This document shows, in pieces, positions 9,594-17,670 of a DNA stretch of 64,000 nucleotides; positions within the stretch are counted from its first letter, which is position 1; each line of letters opens with the position of its first letter. Location of the stretch: contig NZ_JBOJLM010000015.1 in the NCBI RefSeq assembly GCF_050750585.1, positions 1 through 64,000 on the forward strand. Reading direction: 5' to 3'. The stretch is from Salinimicrobium sp050750585. Lineage in GTDB: Bacteria > Bacteroidota > Bacteroidia > Flavobacteriales > Flavobacteriaceae. The translations under genes and the position numbers were made by a program. Under the pieces are notes generated by a model. That model worked only from the letters and a program-made list of their open reading frames with translations. It was not told where the DNA came from and did no database searches.

Positions 9594-10440
9594 AAAAGCC
9601 ACAGATACACAGATGTTCTATTATTAGAGTTCTTTACAGAATCTCTTTGTGAGCTGATTTGAACCTTCGTGCTCTTAGTGTGAAATTAGATCCTGTAGTT
9701 TAATCTGCGGGAATCTGCGAAATCTGCGGGAAAATTGATTTGAGAATTTGAAGATTTTGGGATCGTGAATTTAAAAGCCACAGATACACAGATATTCTAT
9801 TTTTAGAGTTCTTTACGCAATCTCTTTGTGTGCTTTTTTGAACCTTTGTGCTCTTAGTGTGAAATTGCATCCTGTAGTTTAATCTGTGGGAATCTGCGGG
9901 AAAAATTGATTTGATGATTCGTTGATTTGAGAATTTGAAGATTTTTGGGATCGTGAATTTAAAAGCCACAGATACACAGATGTTCTATTGATAGAGTTCT
10001 TTACGCAATCTCTTTGTGAGCTTATTTGAACCTTCGTGCTCTTAGTGTGAAATTGCATCCTGTAGTTTAATCTGCGGGAATCTGCGGGAAAAATTGATTT
10101 GATGATTCGTTGATTTGAGAATTTGAAGATTTTTGGGATCGTGAATTTAAAAGCCACAGATACACAGATTTTCTGTTTTTAGAGTTCTTTACGGAATCTC
10201 TTTGTGAGCTTATTTGAACCTTCGTGTTCTTCGTGTGAAATTAGATCCTGTAGCTTAATTGCCACGGATACACTAGTGTCTTTTTGATCTGCGAAATCTG
10301 CGGGAAAAATTGATCTGAAAATTTGATGATATGTTAATTTGAAGATGTGGGGATATTTAATTTAAAGCCACGGATACTCATGGATGTCTTTTTATTCTCT
10401 GCGGAAATCTGCGTGATCTGCGGGAAAATGAAATTTGACA
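9594..10440. repeat. degenerate array of 180-190 bp repeats
   Basis: This is a gene-free block of more than 800 bp. Unit starts (AAAAGCCACAGATACACAG) are at 9594, 9773, 9961 and 10149, giving periods of 179, 188 and 188 bp. Truncated, diverged copies begin near 10259 and 10363 with GCCACGGATAC. Each full unit runs through a TTGAACCTTCGTGCTCTTAG stretch, then AATCTGCGGGAATCTGCGGG, then an AT-rich tail. Short open frames across it restart with the same residues in each unit and look non-coding. The flanking stretch 10440-10524 holds a related phrase (CTCTGCGAAAGTTCTTTGCG) but no gene. Confidence 0.85.
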
Positions 10441-10524
10441 ATTCTGGCATTTGAATATTTTCGGTGATTTAGCGGCCTCTGCGAAAGTTCTTTGCGCTCT
10501 CTGCGAGAAATTTTATCTCACATC

Positions 10525-11238
10525 TCAAGAAGTAACCTCCACATTCTCCCCAATCTCAACTGTTGAGCCTTCTGTAAAGATCACCGAATGCGGGGTTTGG
10601 GAATTGAGAATATTAAACGCAGGATCGAACTGCCGGGAGAAATCGACGTCAACGGAATATTCTTCTACACTGTAAAGATGCCAGTCCACGTGATTGAGCC
10701 CATATTCGTAGGTCTTTTCCCCCGATTGAAGGTATCCAAAAGGACGATCAAGAAAGAATGCCGCTTCACTATCCTTATTGTATGGTCCTGCGAGACGGTT
10801 ACTTCGCACCCAAAATTTTTGCTGTAGATCATTGTACTGCCAGGAATAAATCATTTTAATATCTTCCTGTGTCTCCTCTACAGCACTATTTGTGGGGAGA
10901 GCATGATAGTTTGTCTTGAAGATGGTATTGGCCAATATGGCAGAGCCCGGTTGCTCTAAGATCCGGTGTATAACCACCACTCCTTTTTGCCATTTTGCAC
11001 CATCAAAACGGCGGACATAAATTTGAAGATCAATTTCTTCAAAATCCTTCAAAAATGGCAATTTTACATCGGCCACCTTCAGTTTATTCACCTGAAAGCC
11101 GACCAGGCTTATCATGCACAATCCGTTGAGAAAATCGGGTTTTGTGTGCTTTGGCAGGTATTTCTCCACTACTTCAGCAGGAATAGCGTAATTTATAAGG
11201 GCAACCTTCCGAAATTCAGAAGAAATATGCAGTTTCAT
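10525..11238 (-). CDS. DUF2071 (YqjF-like) family protein
   Basis: The 237-residue soluble product resembles the DUF2071/YqjF family: an N-terminal P-x-E-V-V-x-K-Y-L-P segment, a GLCMISLVGF strand, and a central Y-V-R-R motif. Its C-terminal half has the DHV/NHVDW region typical of the acetoacetate-decarboxylase-like fold. The molecular function is unknown. It stands alone, with the repeat block downstream and 196 bp upstream to the SIMPL gene. No signal peptide is seen. Confidence 0.75.
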   Translation of the reverse strand: MKLHISSEFRKVALINYAIPAEVVEKYLPKHTKPDFLNGLCMISLVGFQVNKLKVADVKLPFLKDFEEIDLQIYVRRFDGAKWQKGVVVIHRILEQPGSAILANTIFKTNYHALPTNSAVEETQEDIKMIYSWQYNDLQQKFWVRSNRLAGPYNKDSEAAFFLDRPFGYLQSGEKTYEYGLNHVDWHLYSVEEYSVDVDFSRQFDPAFNILNSQTPHSVIFTEGSTVEIGENVEVTS

Positions 11239-11380
11239 GGTTTGTATTAATGGGTTTACCCAAAAATATCGAAAGGATAAGAGGAAATTAGTCAGTTTGG
11301 GAAAAAATTAGAATTTCTGGAAAGTTAAATCCTTCAGCATAAAACTTTCAGGAAAGAGCTGAAGATTAAAGAAAAATAGC

Positions 11381-11405
11381 TTCCAAAAATGTCATTTTCA
11401 GAAGG
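11381..11405. repeat. copy of the AAAAATGnCATTTT palindrome
   Basis: TTCCAAAAATGTCATTTTCA lies 30 bp beyond the stop of the SIMPL gene. It closely resembles the third tandem copy at 51-75, including the trailing CAGAAGG. Its position past a gene end suggests a role as 3' hairpin or a dispersed repeat. Confidence 0.6.
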
Positions 11406-11434
11406 TATTTTTACCAGTTAAAGATGATATATTC

Positions 11435-12160
11435 TTAGTCTATTTCAAATTCCAGCCTCATGGTCACTGAGGCTGTTTTCTTCTTATCGGCAGTGTTATA
11501 GGCGCCGCCCCAGGTAAAGCTTTCGCCACTGTTCTGTCCAATGATCTGGAAAACGCCAAGATCGGCACTGCGCAAAGATCCCAGTTCGCTACCGCTGTTT
11601 TGGGCAATTTTTTCGGCTCTTATGCGGGCATCTTCTGTGGCGGCCGAGATCATCTGGATCTTGAGGTCACTTAATTTTGTGTAGTAGTAGCGGGGAGGAG
11701 TAGAATTGAACTGCACCCCTTTTTGGAGAAGTTCGGTGATCTCCCGTGATACTTTTTCGACCATTGGCACATCTGTAGATTCAATTTTTACGGTTTGCTG
11801 AAGTTGGTAGCCCTTAAAGATTTCTCCTACATAATTGCCGTTCTGGTATTGTGCCTCTCTAAGCTCGGTAGTCTTTACCGAATTGAAGACGATATTCTTC
11901 TCATCTATGCCTTTTGAAATGAGGTACTGTCTTACGGTTTCTTTGTCTGCATTGAGCCTTTCAAAAGCAGCCTGTAGCTCCATGCTGGTTTGAGAAAACG
12001 TCCCTTCCCACACAATAAGGTCTGAAGTGAAATCTTCACTTCCCGATCCCGTTACTGCGATGACTCCGGGGGGAGTGGCTCTTTTGAGATAAAAATTACC
12101 GGCAATGTAGGCGGCCAGTACTATGGCGACCGATACGAAGATGGGAGCAATGTATTTCAT
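11435..12160 (-). CDS. SIMPL domain (DUF541) protein, membrane-anchored
   Basis: The 241-residue product begins with a hydrophobic helix (about residues 2-20) that is either an uncleaved anchor or a signal peptide. The SIMPL fold follows, with the ITVTGSG-like opening strand (here VIAVTGSG) and the A-x-x-x-A-R-x-x-A-E-x-I-A helix (DARIRAEKIA) that mark DUF541. Family members include a periplasmic oxidative-stress protein (YggE), but the biochemical role is not settled. The frame extends to 12211; I prefer the ATG at 12160 because it places the hydrophobic segment at the N-terminus. Confidence 0.82.
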   Translation of the reverse strand: MKYIAPIFVSVAIVLAAYIAGNFYLKRATPPGVIAVTGSGSEDFTSDLIVWEGTFSQTSMELQAAFERLNADKETVRQYLISKGIDEKNIVFNSVKTTELREAQYQNGNYVGEIFKGYQLQQTVKIESTDVPMVEKVSREITELLQKGVQFNSTPPRYYYTKLSDLKIQMISAATEDARIRAEKIAQNSGSELGSLRSADLGVFQIIGQNSGESFTWGGAYNTADKKKTASVTMRLEFEID

Positions 12161-12236
12161 AGGGGGTAAACTGAACGATTTTAAGTTTAAAGATATAAAA
12201 TAAGTCGGCACAGGGGTTAATTTTACCTCAAATTCC

Positions 12237-12244
12237 TATTTTTG
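12237..12244 (+). promoter_or_regulatory. -7 element of the guaA promoter
   Basis: TATTTTTG fits TAnnTTTG and ends 3 bp before the guaA ATG at 12248. If it works at the usual distance, transcription would start at or very near the ATG, giving a leaderless or almost leaderless mRNA. Confidence 0.5.
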
Positions 12245-12247
12245 CGC

Positions 12248-13777
12248 ATGCACAACAACGTCCTTATCTTAGATTTTGGCTCTCAATACACACAATTGAT
12301 TGCCCGCCGGGTTCGAGAACTCAATATTTACTGCGAGATCCACCCTTTCAACAAGATTCCAAATGATCTTTCCAGTTTTAAAGCTGTAATACTTTCGGGA
12401 AGCCCTTTTTCTGTGAGAGCAGAAGATGCGCCACACCCCGATCTTTCAAAGATCAGAAAGCAGCTTCCGGTTCTTGCCGTATGTTATGGAGCGCAATATC
12501 TCGCACACTTTAACGGTGGAAAAGTGGAAGCTTCAGAAATAAGAGAATATGGTCGCGCAAATCTTTCGGTGATCAAAGATGATGAAGCCTTGTTTGCTGA
12601 TATTACTGAAAACTCACAGGTATGGATGAGCCACAGTGATACCATTAAAGAATTGCCCGAGAATGGGGTGAGGCTGGCAAGTACACCAGATGTACTGAAT
12701 GCCGCTTACCGCATTGATGGGGAAGAAACTTATGCCATCCAATTCCACCCCGAAGTTTATCACTCAACAGATGGAAAACAACTTTTGGAAAACTTCCTTG
12801 TGAACATCGCAAAAGTTGAACAGGAATGGACTCCGGAAGCTTTTGTAGACATGACGGTGGCCGACCTTAAGAAACAAATAAGAGATGATAAAGTAGTGCT
12901 GGGGTTAAGCGGAGGCGTAGATTCTACCGTTGCCGCCGTACTTCTTCATAAAGCCATTGGTAAGAACCTTTACTGCATCTTCGTAAATAATGGTTTGCTT
13001 AGAAAAAATGAATTTGAAAGCGTGCTTGACCAGTACAAGCATATGGGGCTTAACGTAAAAGGAGTAGATGCTTCGGCACGTTTTTTGGATGCTCTGGCAG
13101 GAATCTCAGACCCTGAAGGGAAACGTAAGGCGATAGGAAAGACATTTATTGATGTATTTGACGATGAGGCTCACCGCATAAAAGATGTGAAGTACCTGGC
13201 ACAGGGAACCATTTATCCCGATGTTATTGAATCTGTCTCGGTGAACGGGCCTTCGGTGACCATCAAATCTCACCACAATGTGGGCGGTTTACCTGCTTAT
13301 ATGAAGCTCAAGGTTGTGGAGCCGTTGAGAATGTTGTTCAAGGATGAGGTGAGAAGAGTAGGAGCAGAGCTGGAGATCGATAAGGAACTTTTGGGAAGAC
13401 ATCCGTTCCCCGGCCCCGGCCTGGCGATTAGGATTCTTGGCGACATCACTCCCGAAAAAGTTCGTATTTTACAGGAGGTGGATGCCATTTTTGTAAATGG
13501 ATTAAAAGAATGGGAGTTATATGACAAGGTTTGGCAGGCAGGAGCAATTCTTTTGCCAGTGAACTCGGTAGGAGTAATGGGAGATGAAAGAACCTATGAA
13601 AAAGTAGTTGCCCTGCGTGCAGTTGAATCTACCGATGGAATGACGGCCGACTGGGTGAATCTACCATACGACTTTTTACAAAAGACCTCCAATACAATAA
13701 TTAACAGAGTTAAAGGCGTTAATAGGGTAGTGTACGACATAAGTTCTAAACCGCCTGCCACTATTGAGTGGGAATAA
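12248..13777 (+). CDS. guaA: GMP synthase (glutamine-hydrolysing)
   Basis: The 509-residue enzyme converts XMP to GMP in purine synthesis. The N-terminal class I glutamine amidotransferase has the nucleophile Cys in LAVCYGAQY and the catalytic His-Pro-Glu in FHPEVYHS. The ATP pyrophosphatase domain has the PP-loop LSGGVDST, and the C-terminal dimerisation domain ends in PPATIEWE. A TTG at 12242 is in frame but lies inside the -7 element, so the ATG at 12248 is the start. It heads an operon whose next gene begins 10 bp downstream. Confidence 0.98.
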   Translation: MHNNVLILDFGSQYTQLIARRVRELNIYCEIHPFNKIPNDLSSFKAVILSGSPFSVRAEDAPHPDLSKIRKQLPVLAVCYGAQYLAHFNGGKVEASEIREYGRANLSVIKDDEALFADITENSQVWMSHSDTIKELPENGVRLASTPDVLNAAYRIDGEETYAIQFHPEVYHSTDGKQLLENFLVNIAKVEQEWTPEAFVDMTVADLKKQIRDDKVVLGLSGGVDSTVAAVLLHKAIGKNLYCIFVNNGLLRKNEFESVLDQYKHMGLNVKGVDASARFLDALAGISDPEGKRKAIGKTFIDVFDDEAHRIKDVKYLAQGTIYPDVIESVSVNGPSVTIKSHHNVGGLPAYMKLKVVEPLRMLFKDEVRRVGAELEIDKELLGRHPFPGPGLAIRILGDITPEKVRILQEVDAIFVNGLKEWELYDKVWQAGAILLPVNSVGVMGDERTYEKVVALRAVESTDGMTADWVNLPYDFLQKTSNTIINRVKGVNRVVYDISSKPPATIEWE

Positions 13778-13787
13778 ACAATGATCT

Positions 13788-15719
13788 ATGAAAAAAATTG
13801 CAGTTCTTTTTCTCTTTTTGCAAATGTTCGCTGTTCAGGCTTTTGCACAAGAGTATAAATACCACATTGTAAAGAGAGGGGAAACAACAGCGGAAATTGC
13901 AAGGCAATACAATATTTCTGAAGAAACGCTCTTTAGGTACAACCCCGATGCCCGTCGCGGGATACAACCTGATGGAAAACTGGTAGTGCCCCTTAATAGC
14001 GGTAGGGATGAAGATATACAGGCTTCAGCACAGGAAGATCAAAAATTTGTGACTCATCGCGTGAAGCGGAAAGAGACACTTTTTAGTCTTTCACAGGAGT
14101 ATAATGTGAGTATTGAAGACATTAAAAGATTCAATAAACATCTTTATTCCGAAGAACTTCGCAGGGGAGAAAAGATCAGGATTCCTAAAAGTACACCTGC
14201 CGCAATAGCCAACAATCCTAATCCTTCACCCTCGCCTTCAAATATATTTGATCTAAGTGTGAAGGAGCACGTGGTGCTTCCGCAGGAAACCCTTTACGGC
14301 ATTTCCAGGAAATACAACATTACCATTGCCGATTTGCAAAGGCTTAATCCAAACATGCAGAACCTGCAACCGGGGATGGTGATCACGGTTAGGAATGGAA
14401 ATGTCGAGAAAGTGGTTGATGTAGATGGTAAACTTTTCAAGTACTACCAGGTGCAGCCACAGGAGACTATTTTTAGTCTTACGCGTCGCTTCGGAATAAG
14501 TCGCGATTCATTGGTGTCTCTAAACCCGGCACTTGCCGACGGATTAAAATCGGGTATGGTGCTTAAAATTCCAAATATTGGGCTTGCTGAAGGTGTTGGT
14601 GAATATGAGTCTGAAGAATACGTGAACCTGGAGCGTAAGATCAATAACAATAAGACAAAGAACCTGGTGGTGATGTTGCCGTTCAACAAGAATAAACTTG
14701 TAGTTACCGACACATCTGATAATTATGCCGAAAGAATTAAGAAAGACCAGGTGATGCAGTTGTCCCTCGATTTCTACACCGGAGTTTTAATGGCAGTAGA
14801 TTCGGCTAAGACTTTGGGAATCTCTACAGATCTTACTGTATTGGATACCGAGCAAAATCCCGGAAAGGTTAATTTGCTGCTCAACACCCAAAATTTTGAT
14901 AATGTTGATGCTGTGATCGGGCCACTTTTACAGTCTACCGTAGAAACAGCCGCCAGAGGCCTGGAGCGAAAGAATATTCCTGTGGTTTCCCCTCTTTCAA
15001 AAAATCAAATTACCGCTCTCGATAATTACCTGCAAACCCGTCCTACAGACGAGATGCTGCGTGAAGCGATGATCTCATTTATTTCAGAAAATTCTGCAGG
15101 TAAGAACCTTGTGATCATTGCCGACGGAAGCGCAGCCGAGAACAGGAGACGGCTTTCTGCTGCTTTTCCCGCTGCCAGATTGGTAACGCCCTCAGAAGGT
15201 GGTTCCATCAATCAGGCTCAGGTTGCAGGTGCTCTGGATAAAACCCGTCCTAACTGGATCATCCTGGAGTCGAGCAAGATTGGTGTATTGAGCAATGCCA
15301 CTTCATACCTCAATTCTATTGCCGATGCATACAAGATCACGCTGTTGACAACCGACAGGAATAAGTCTTTTGAAAGTGATAATATTTCCAATAGTCATTT
15401 GGGGAAACTCAATTTCCATTACCCTTCTGTTGATCGTAATTTTGATCCTGAAAAGAACCGGGCTTTTATTGAGAAATATGTCGAAAAGTATGGTGTAGTG
15501 CCAAATGCTGCTGCAGTAAGAGGTTTTGATGTGACTTATGATGTTCTGTTAAGGCTGGCTTCGGCAGAAAATCTCTATGAGTCGTTAAAGACAGACAGCA
15601 CTACCCAGTATGTAGAAAATAAATTCAGTTACGAAGTACGTCCCGATGGCGGCTATATCAATAACTCGGTTTATATCTTATCCTACGGAAGGGACCTCAA
15701 TTTAAAAGTAGTTAGATAA
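13788..15719 (+). CDS. four-LysM protein fused to a periplasmic-binding-protein-like domain
   Basis: The 643-residue exported product (signal peptide to about Ala20) has four LysM modules at about residues 24-68, 86-132, 158-203 and 217-264. Each keeps a GET/KET/QET-L-x-x-I/L-x-x-x-Y/F-x-I pattern, so it should bind peptidoglycan. Residues from about 290 to the end look like a type 1 periplasmic-binding (Leu/Ile/Val-binding-like) fold, with D-A-V-I-G-P-L in the ligand cleft. No ABC permease is near, so a sensor or scaffold role is more likely than transport. It follows guaA by 10 bp, and its TAA shares one base with the next ATG. Confidence 0.88.
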   Translation: MKKIAVLFLFLQMFAVQAFAQEYKYHIVKRGETTAEIARQYNISEETLFRYNPDARRGIQPDGKLVVPLNSGRDEDIQASAQEDQKFVTHRVKRKETLFSLSQEYNVSIEDIKRFNKHLYSEELRRGEKIRIPKSTPAAIANNPNPSPSPSNIFDLSVKEHVVLPQETLYGISRKYNITIADLQRLNPNMQNLQPGMVITVRNGNVEKVVDVDGKLFKYYQVQPQETIFSLTRRFGISRDSLVSLNPALADGLKSGMVLKIPNIGLAEGVGEYESEEYVNLERKINNNKTKNLVVMLPFNKNKLVVTDTSDNYAERIKKDQVMQLSLDFYTGVLMAVDSAKTLGISTDLTVLDTEQNPGKVNLLLNTQNFDNVDAVIGPLLQSTVETAARGLERKNIPVVSPLSKNQITALDNYLQTRPTDEMLREAMISFISENSAGKNLVIIADGSAAENRRRLSAAFPAARLVTPSEGGSINQAQVAGALDKTRPNWIILESSKIGVLSNATSYLNSIADAYKITLLTTDRNKSFESDNISNSHLGKLNFHYPSVDRNFDPEKNRAFIEKYVEKYGVVPNAAAVRGFDVTYDVLLRLASAENLYESLKTDSTTQYVENKFSYEVRPDGGYINNSVYILSYGRDLNLKVVR

Positions 15720-16135
15720 TGACTTCAAAAGTAACTTATCTGGGCGATCTAAGAACCCAGTGTGAACATTTACAAAGCAGTAATACCTTTATTACAGATG
15801 CGCCCGTAGACAATGAGGGAAGGGGAGAGGCTTTTTCTCCCACCGATACGGTCGCCACAGCCCTGGGGAGCTGTATGATGACCATTATTGGTATTAAGGC
15901 CAGAGATCTGGGTATTAATGTAGAAGGAACCACTGCCGGGATCACAAAAACTATGGCTGCAGATCCAAGAAGAATTTCAGGCATAAAAGTTGAACTTAGC
16001 TTTCCGGCTTCCTATGATGAGAAAAACAGGAAGATCCTGGAGCGTGCAGCAAAGACATGTCCGGTGCTGTACAGCCTGCATCCCGATATCGTCCTGGACA
16101 TTAGTTTCCACTATGAAAATACCATTTCTAAGTAG
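15719..16135 (+). CDS. OsmC family peroxiredoxin
   Basis: The 138-residue protein is of OsmC/Ohr size with both redox cysteines, Cys52 in ALGSCMM and Cys114 in KTCPV. These proteins reduce organic hydroperoxides or other sulfur oxidants using a thiol donor. It starts on the last base of the LysM gene stop (TAATG) and overlaps the next gene by 23 bp, so it is translationally embedded in the guaA operon. The subgroup (Ohr, OsmC or YhfA-like) is not decided; the C-terminal SLHPDI segment points to the YhfA-like group. Confidence 0.9.
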   Translation: MTSKVTYLGDLRTQCEHLQSSNTFITDAPVDNEGRGEAFSPTDTVATALGSCMMTIIGIKARDLGINVEGTTAGITKTMAADPRRISGIKVELSFPASYDEKNRKILERAAKTCPVLYSLHPDIVLDISFHYENTISK

Positions 16136-16661
16136 TCTTTTAATTCTTTTAGCCTCTTTAGGAGCGCAGGCTCAGGTGCCGGAAGAAAAGATAGGATGGG
16201 AGGAAAATGTTCTCACCTGGGAAAATTTTCAGGCCCCACCAGATCCTAACAGCCCTTTTTCTGCAAATACCAGTTCGGGCATCTCATACTCCTGGTCGCT
16301 TAAGACTTCTGTTTTAGGTAAAGAATATCAATTTGAAGTAGAATCATTTTTCAATCCGAAGAGATCGTGGGTGAAAGACAGTAATTCTGTCCACCTGCTA
16401 GCTCATGAGCAGCTGCACTTTGATATCACAGAACTACACGCACGAAAGCTTCGGAAAGCGATGGTGGAATTTGATTTCAAAAAGAGCAGGGAGGTAAAAT
16501 CTTCTTTGCAGGAGATCTATAAAAATGTTGAAAAGGAGCGGGCCCTAATGCAGGATAAATTTGACAGAGAGACAGGGCACAGTATGAATAAAGAAGCCCA
16601 GCTCAAGTGGCAAATATTGGTTAACGAAGAATTGAAAAAGCTGGAAGAATTCTCTTCTTAA
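16113..16661 (+). CDS. DUF922 family secreted HExxH protein, putative zinc protease
   Basis: The 182-residue product has a signal peptide (about 1-20, ending Ala-Gln-Ala). It has the DUF922 signature around His98-Glu-Gln-Leu-His102-Phe-Asp, a gluzincin-like HExxH. A downstream Glu107/His109 may complete the site. Proteolysis is predicted, not shown, for the family. The start at 16113 lies inside the OsmC gene and is chosen because it gives the signal peptide. The stop overlaps the convergent nitronate monooxygenase gene by 4 bp. Confidence 0.85.
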   Translation: MKIPFLSSLLILLASLGAQAQVPEEKIGWEENVLTWENFQAPPDPNSPFSANTSSGISYSWSLKTSVLGKEYQFEVESFFNPKRSWVKDSNSVHLLAHEQLHFDITELHARKLRKAMVEFDFKKSREVKSSLQEIYKNVEKERALMQDKFDRETGHSMNKEAQLKWQILVNEELKKLEEFSS

Positions 16662-17602
16662 AAGCTGGCGACCTCGGCTTTGGCTGCTTCAAATTCTTTG
16701 AGCATATCCTGAATAATTTCGGCTGCAGGTTTGATGTCATGAATCAATCCCGAAATCTGTCCTATTTCCAGTTCTCCTTCCTCTAGATCTCCTTCAAACA
16801 TGCCTTTTTTAGCTCTTGCGCGTCCCAGCAGTTCAATGAGTTGGTCTTTTGTAGGGCTTGTAGCATACAGCTCGGTTACCTGCTCAAAAAAGCGGTTTTT
16901 CAATAACCTTACAGGAGCGAGTTCTTTTAGAGTAAGAACAGTATCTCCTTCTTTGGCCTGCACTACCATTTCCTTAAAGTTTGGATGAGATGAAGCTTCA
17001 TTGCAGGCAACAAACCTGCTGCCCACCTGCACGGCATCGGCTCCCAGAACCATCGCGGCCAGCATTCCACGGCCGGTGGCAATACCTCCTGCAGCTATAA
17101 GCGGAATTTTGATTTGTTCCCTAACCATGGGAATTAAGGTAAAAGTGGTGGTCTCATCCCTGCCATTGTGGCCTCCGGCTTCAAAACCTTCAGCTACCAC
17201 TGCATCTACACCGGCGGCTTCAGCTTTAAGGGCAAATTTCACGCTGCTTACCACATGAACCACTTTGATTCCTTTTTCCTGTAGATAGGGAGTCCAGGTT
17301 TTCGGGTTTCCGGCAGAGGTAAAGACAATTTTCACTCCTTCTTCAATGATGATCTCTATGATCTGTTCCAGGTTGGGGTAGAGCATGGGAACATTCACGG
17401 CAAAAGGAAAGGAGGTGGCTTTTTGACATTTTTGGATGTGTTCCCTAAGAACTTCAGGATACATAGAGCCTGCACCAATAATTCCCAGTCCTCCTTCATT
17501 GCTAACGGCACTGGCGAGTTTCCAGCCGCTCGCCCAGATCATTCCGGCTTGTACAATGGGATATTTTATGTTGAAGAGTTGGGTGATCCTGTTGTTGGTC
17601 AT
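16658..17602 (-). CDS. nitronate monooxygenase-like FMN oxidoreductase
   Basis: This 314-residue TIM-barrel flavoprotein belongs to the 2-nitropropane dioxygenase/FabK superfamily. It has the N-terminal YPIVQAGM segment, EAGGHNGR with the catalytic-region His, and the phosphate-binding GGIATGRGM plus GADAVQVGSRF. Members oxidise alkyl nitronates such as propionate-3-nitronate or act as enoyl-ACP reductases; sequence alone does not separate these with certainty, and I favour nitronate oxidation or quinone reduction. Its 3' end overlaps the DUF922 stop. It lies downstream of mnmA on the same strand with a hairpin between them. Confidence 0.87.
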   Translation of the reverse strand: MTNNRITQLFNIKYPIVQAGMIWASGWKLASAVSNEGGLGIIGAGSMYPEVLREHIQKCQKATSFPFAVNVPMLYPNLEQIIEIIIEEGVKIVFTSAGNPKTWTPYLQEKGIKVVHVVSSVKFALKAEAAGVDAVVAEGFEAGGHNGRDETTTFTLIPMVREQIKIPLIAAGGIATGRGMLAAMVLGADAVQVGSRFVACNEASSHPNFKEMVVQAKEGDTVLTLKELAPVRLLKNRFFEQVTELYATSPTKDQLIELLGRARAKKGMFEGDLEEGELEIGQISGLIHDIKPAAEIIQDMLKEFEAAKAEVASF

Positions 17603-17614
17603 AGTAAGGTTAGA

Positions 17615-17651
17615 TAAAACCCTGTCAGGGGTTTGGAACCCTGACAGGGTT
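17615..17651 (-). terminator. hairpin repeat after mnmA
   Basis: AACCCTGTCAGGGGTTTGG is followed by the inverse AACCCTGACAGGGTT, giving a strong stem. On the minus strand, downstream of mnmA, it ends in GGGTTTTAT, so it may stop transcription. The same phrase occurs as a dispersed repeat in Bacteroidota genomes, so repeat and terminator roles may both apply. Confidence 0.55.
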
Positions 17652-17670
17652 GAAAAGTTCTTTTGCGAAA

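Noticed and set aside
9700..10157. Overlapping minus-strand open frames beginning M-A-F-K-F-T-I-P-K in the repeat array
   Set aside because: They restart with the same residues in successive repeat units, have low-complexity composition, cross unit borders and match no protein pattern.
9594..10440. CRISPR array
   Set aside because: Units are 179-188 bp long with no unique spacers of constant length and no cas genes nearby.
12242..12247. TTG start for guaA two codons upstream
   Set aside because: The TTG is part of the -7 element TATTTTTG, and GuaA homologues begin at the following Met.
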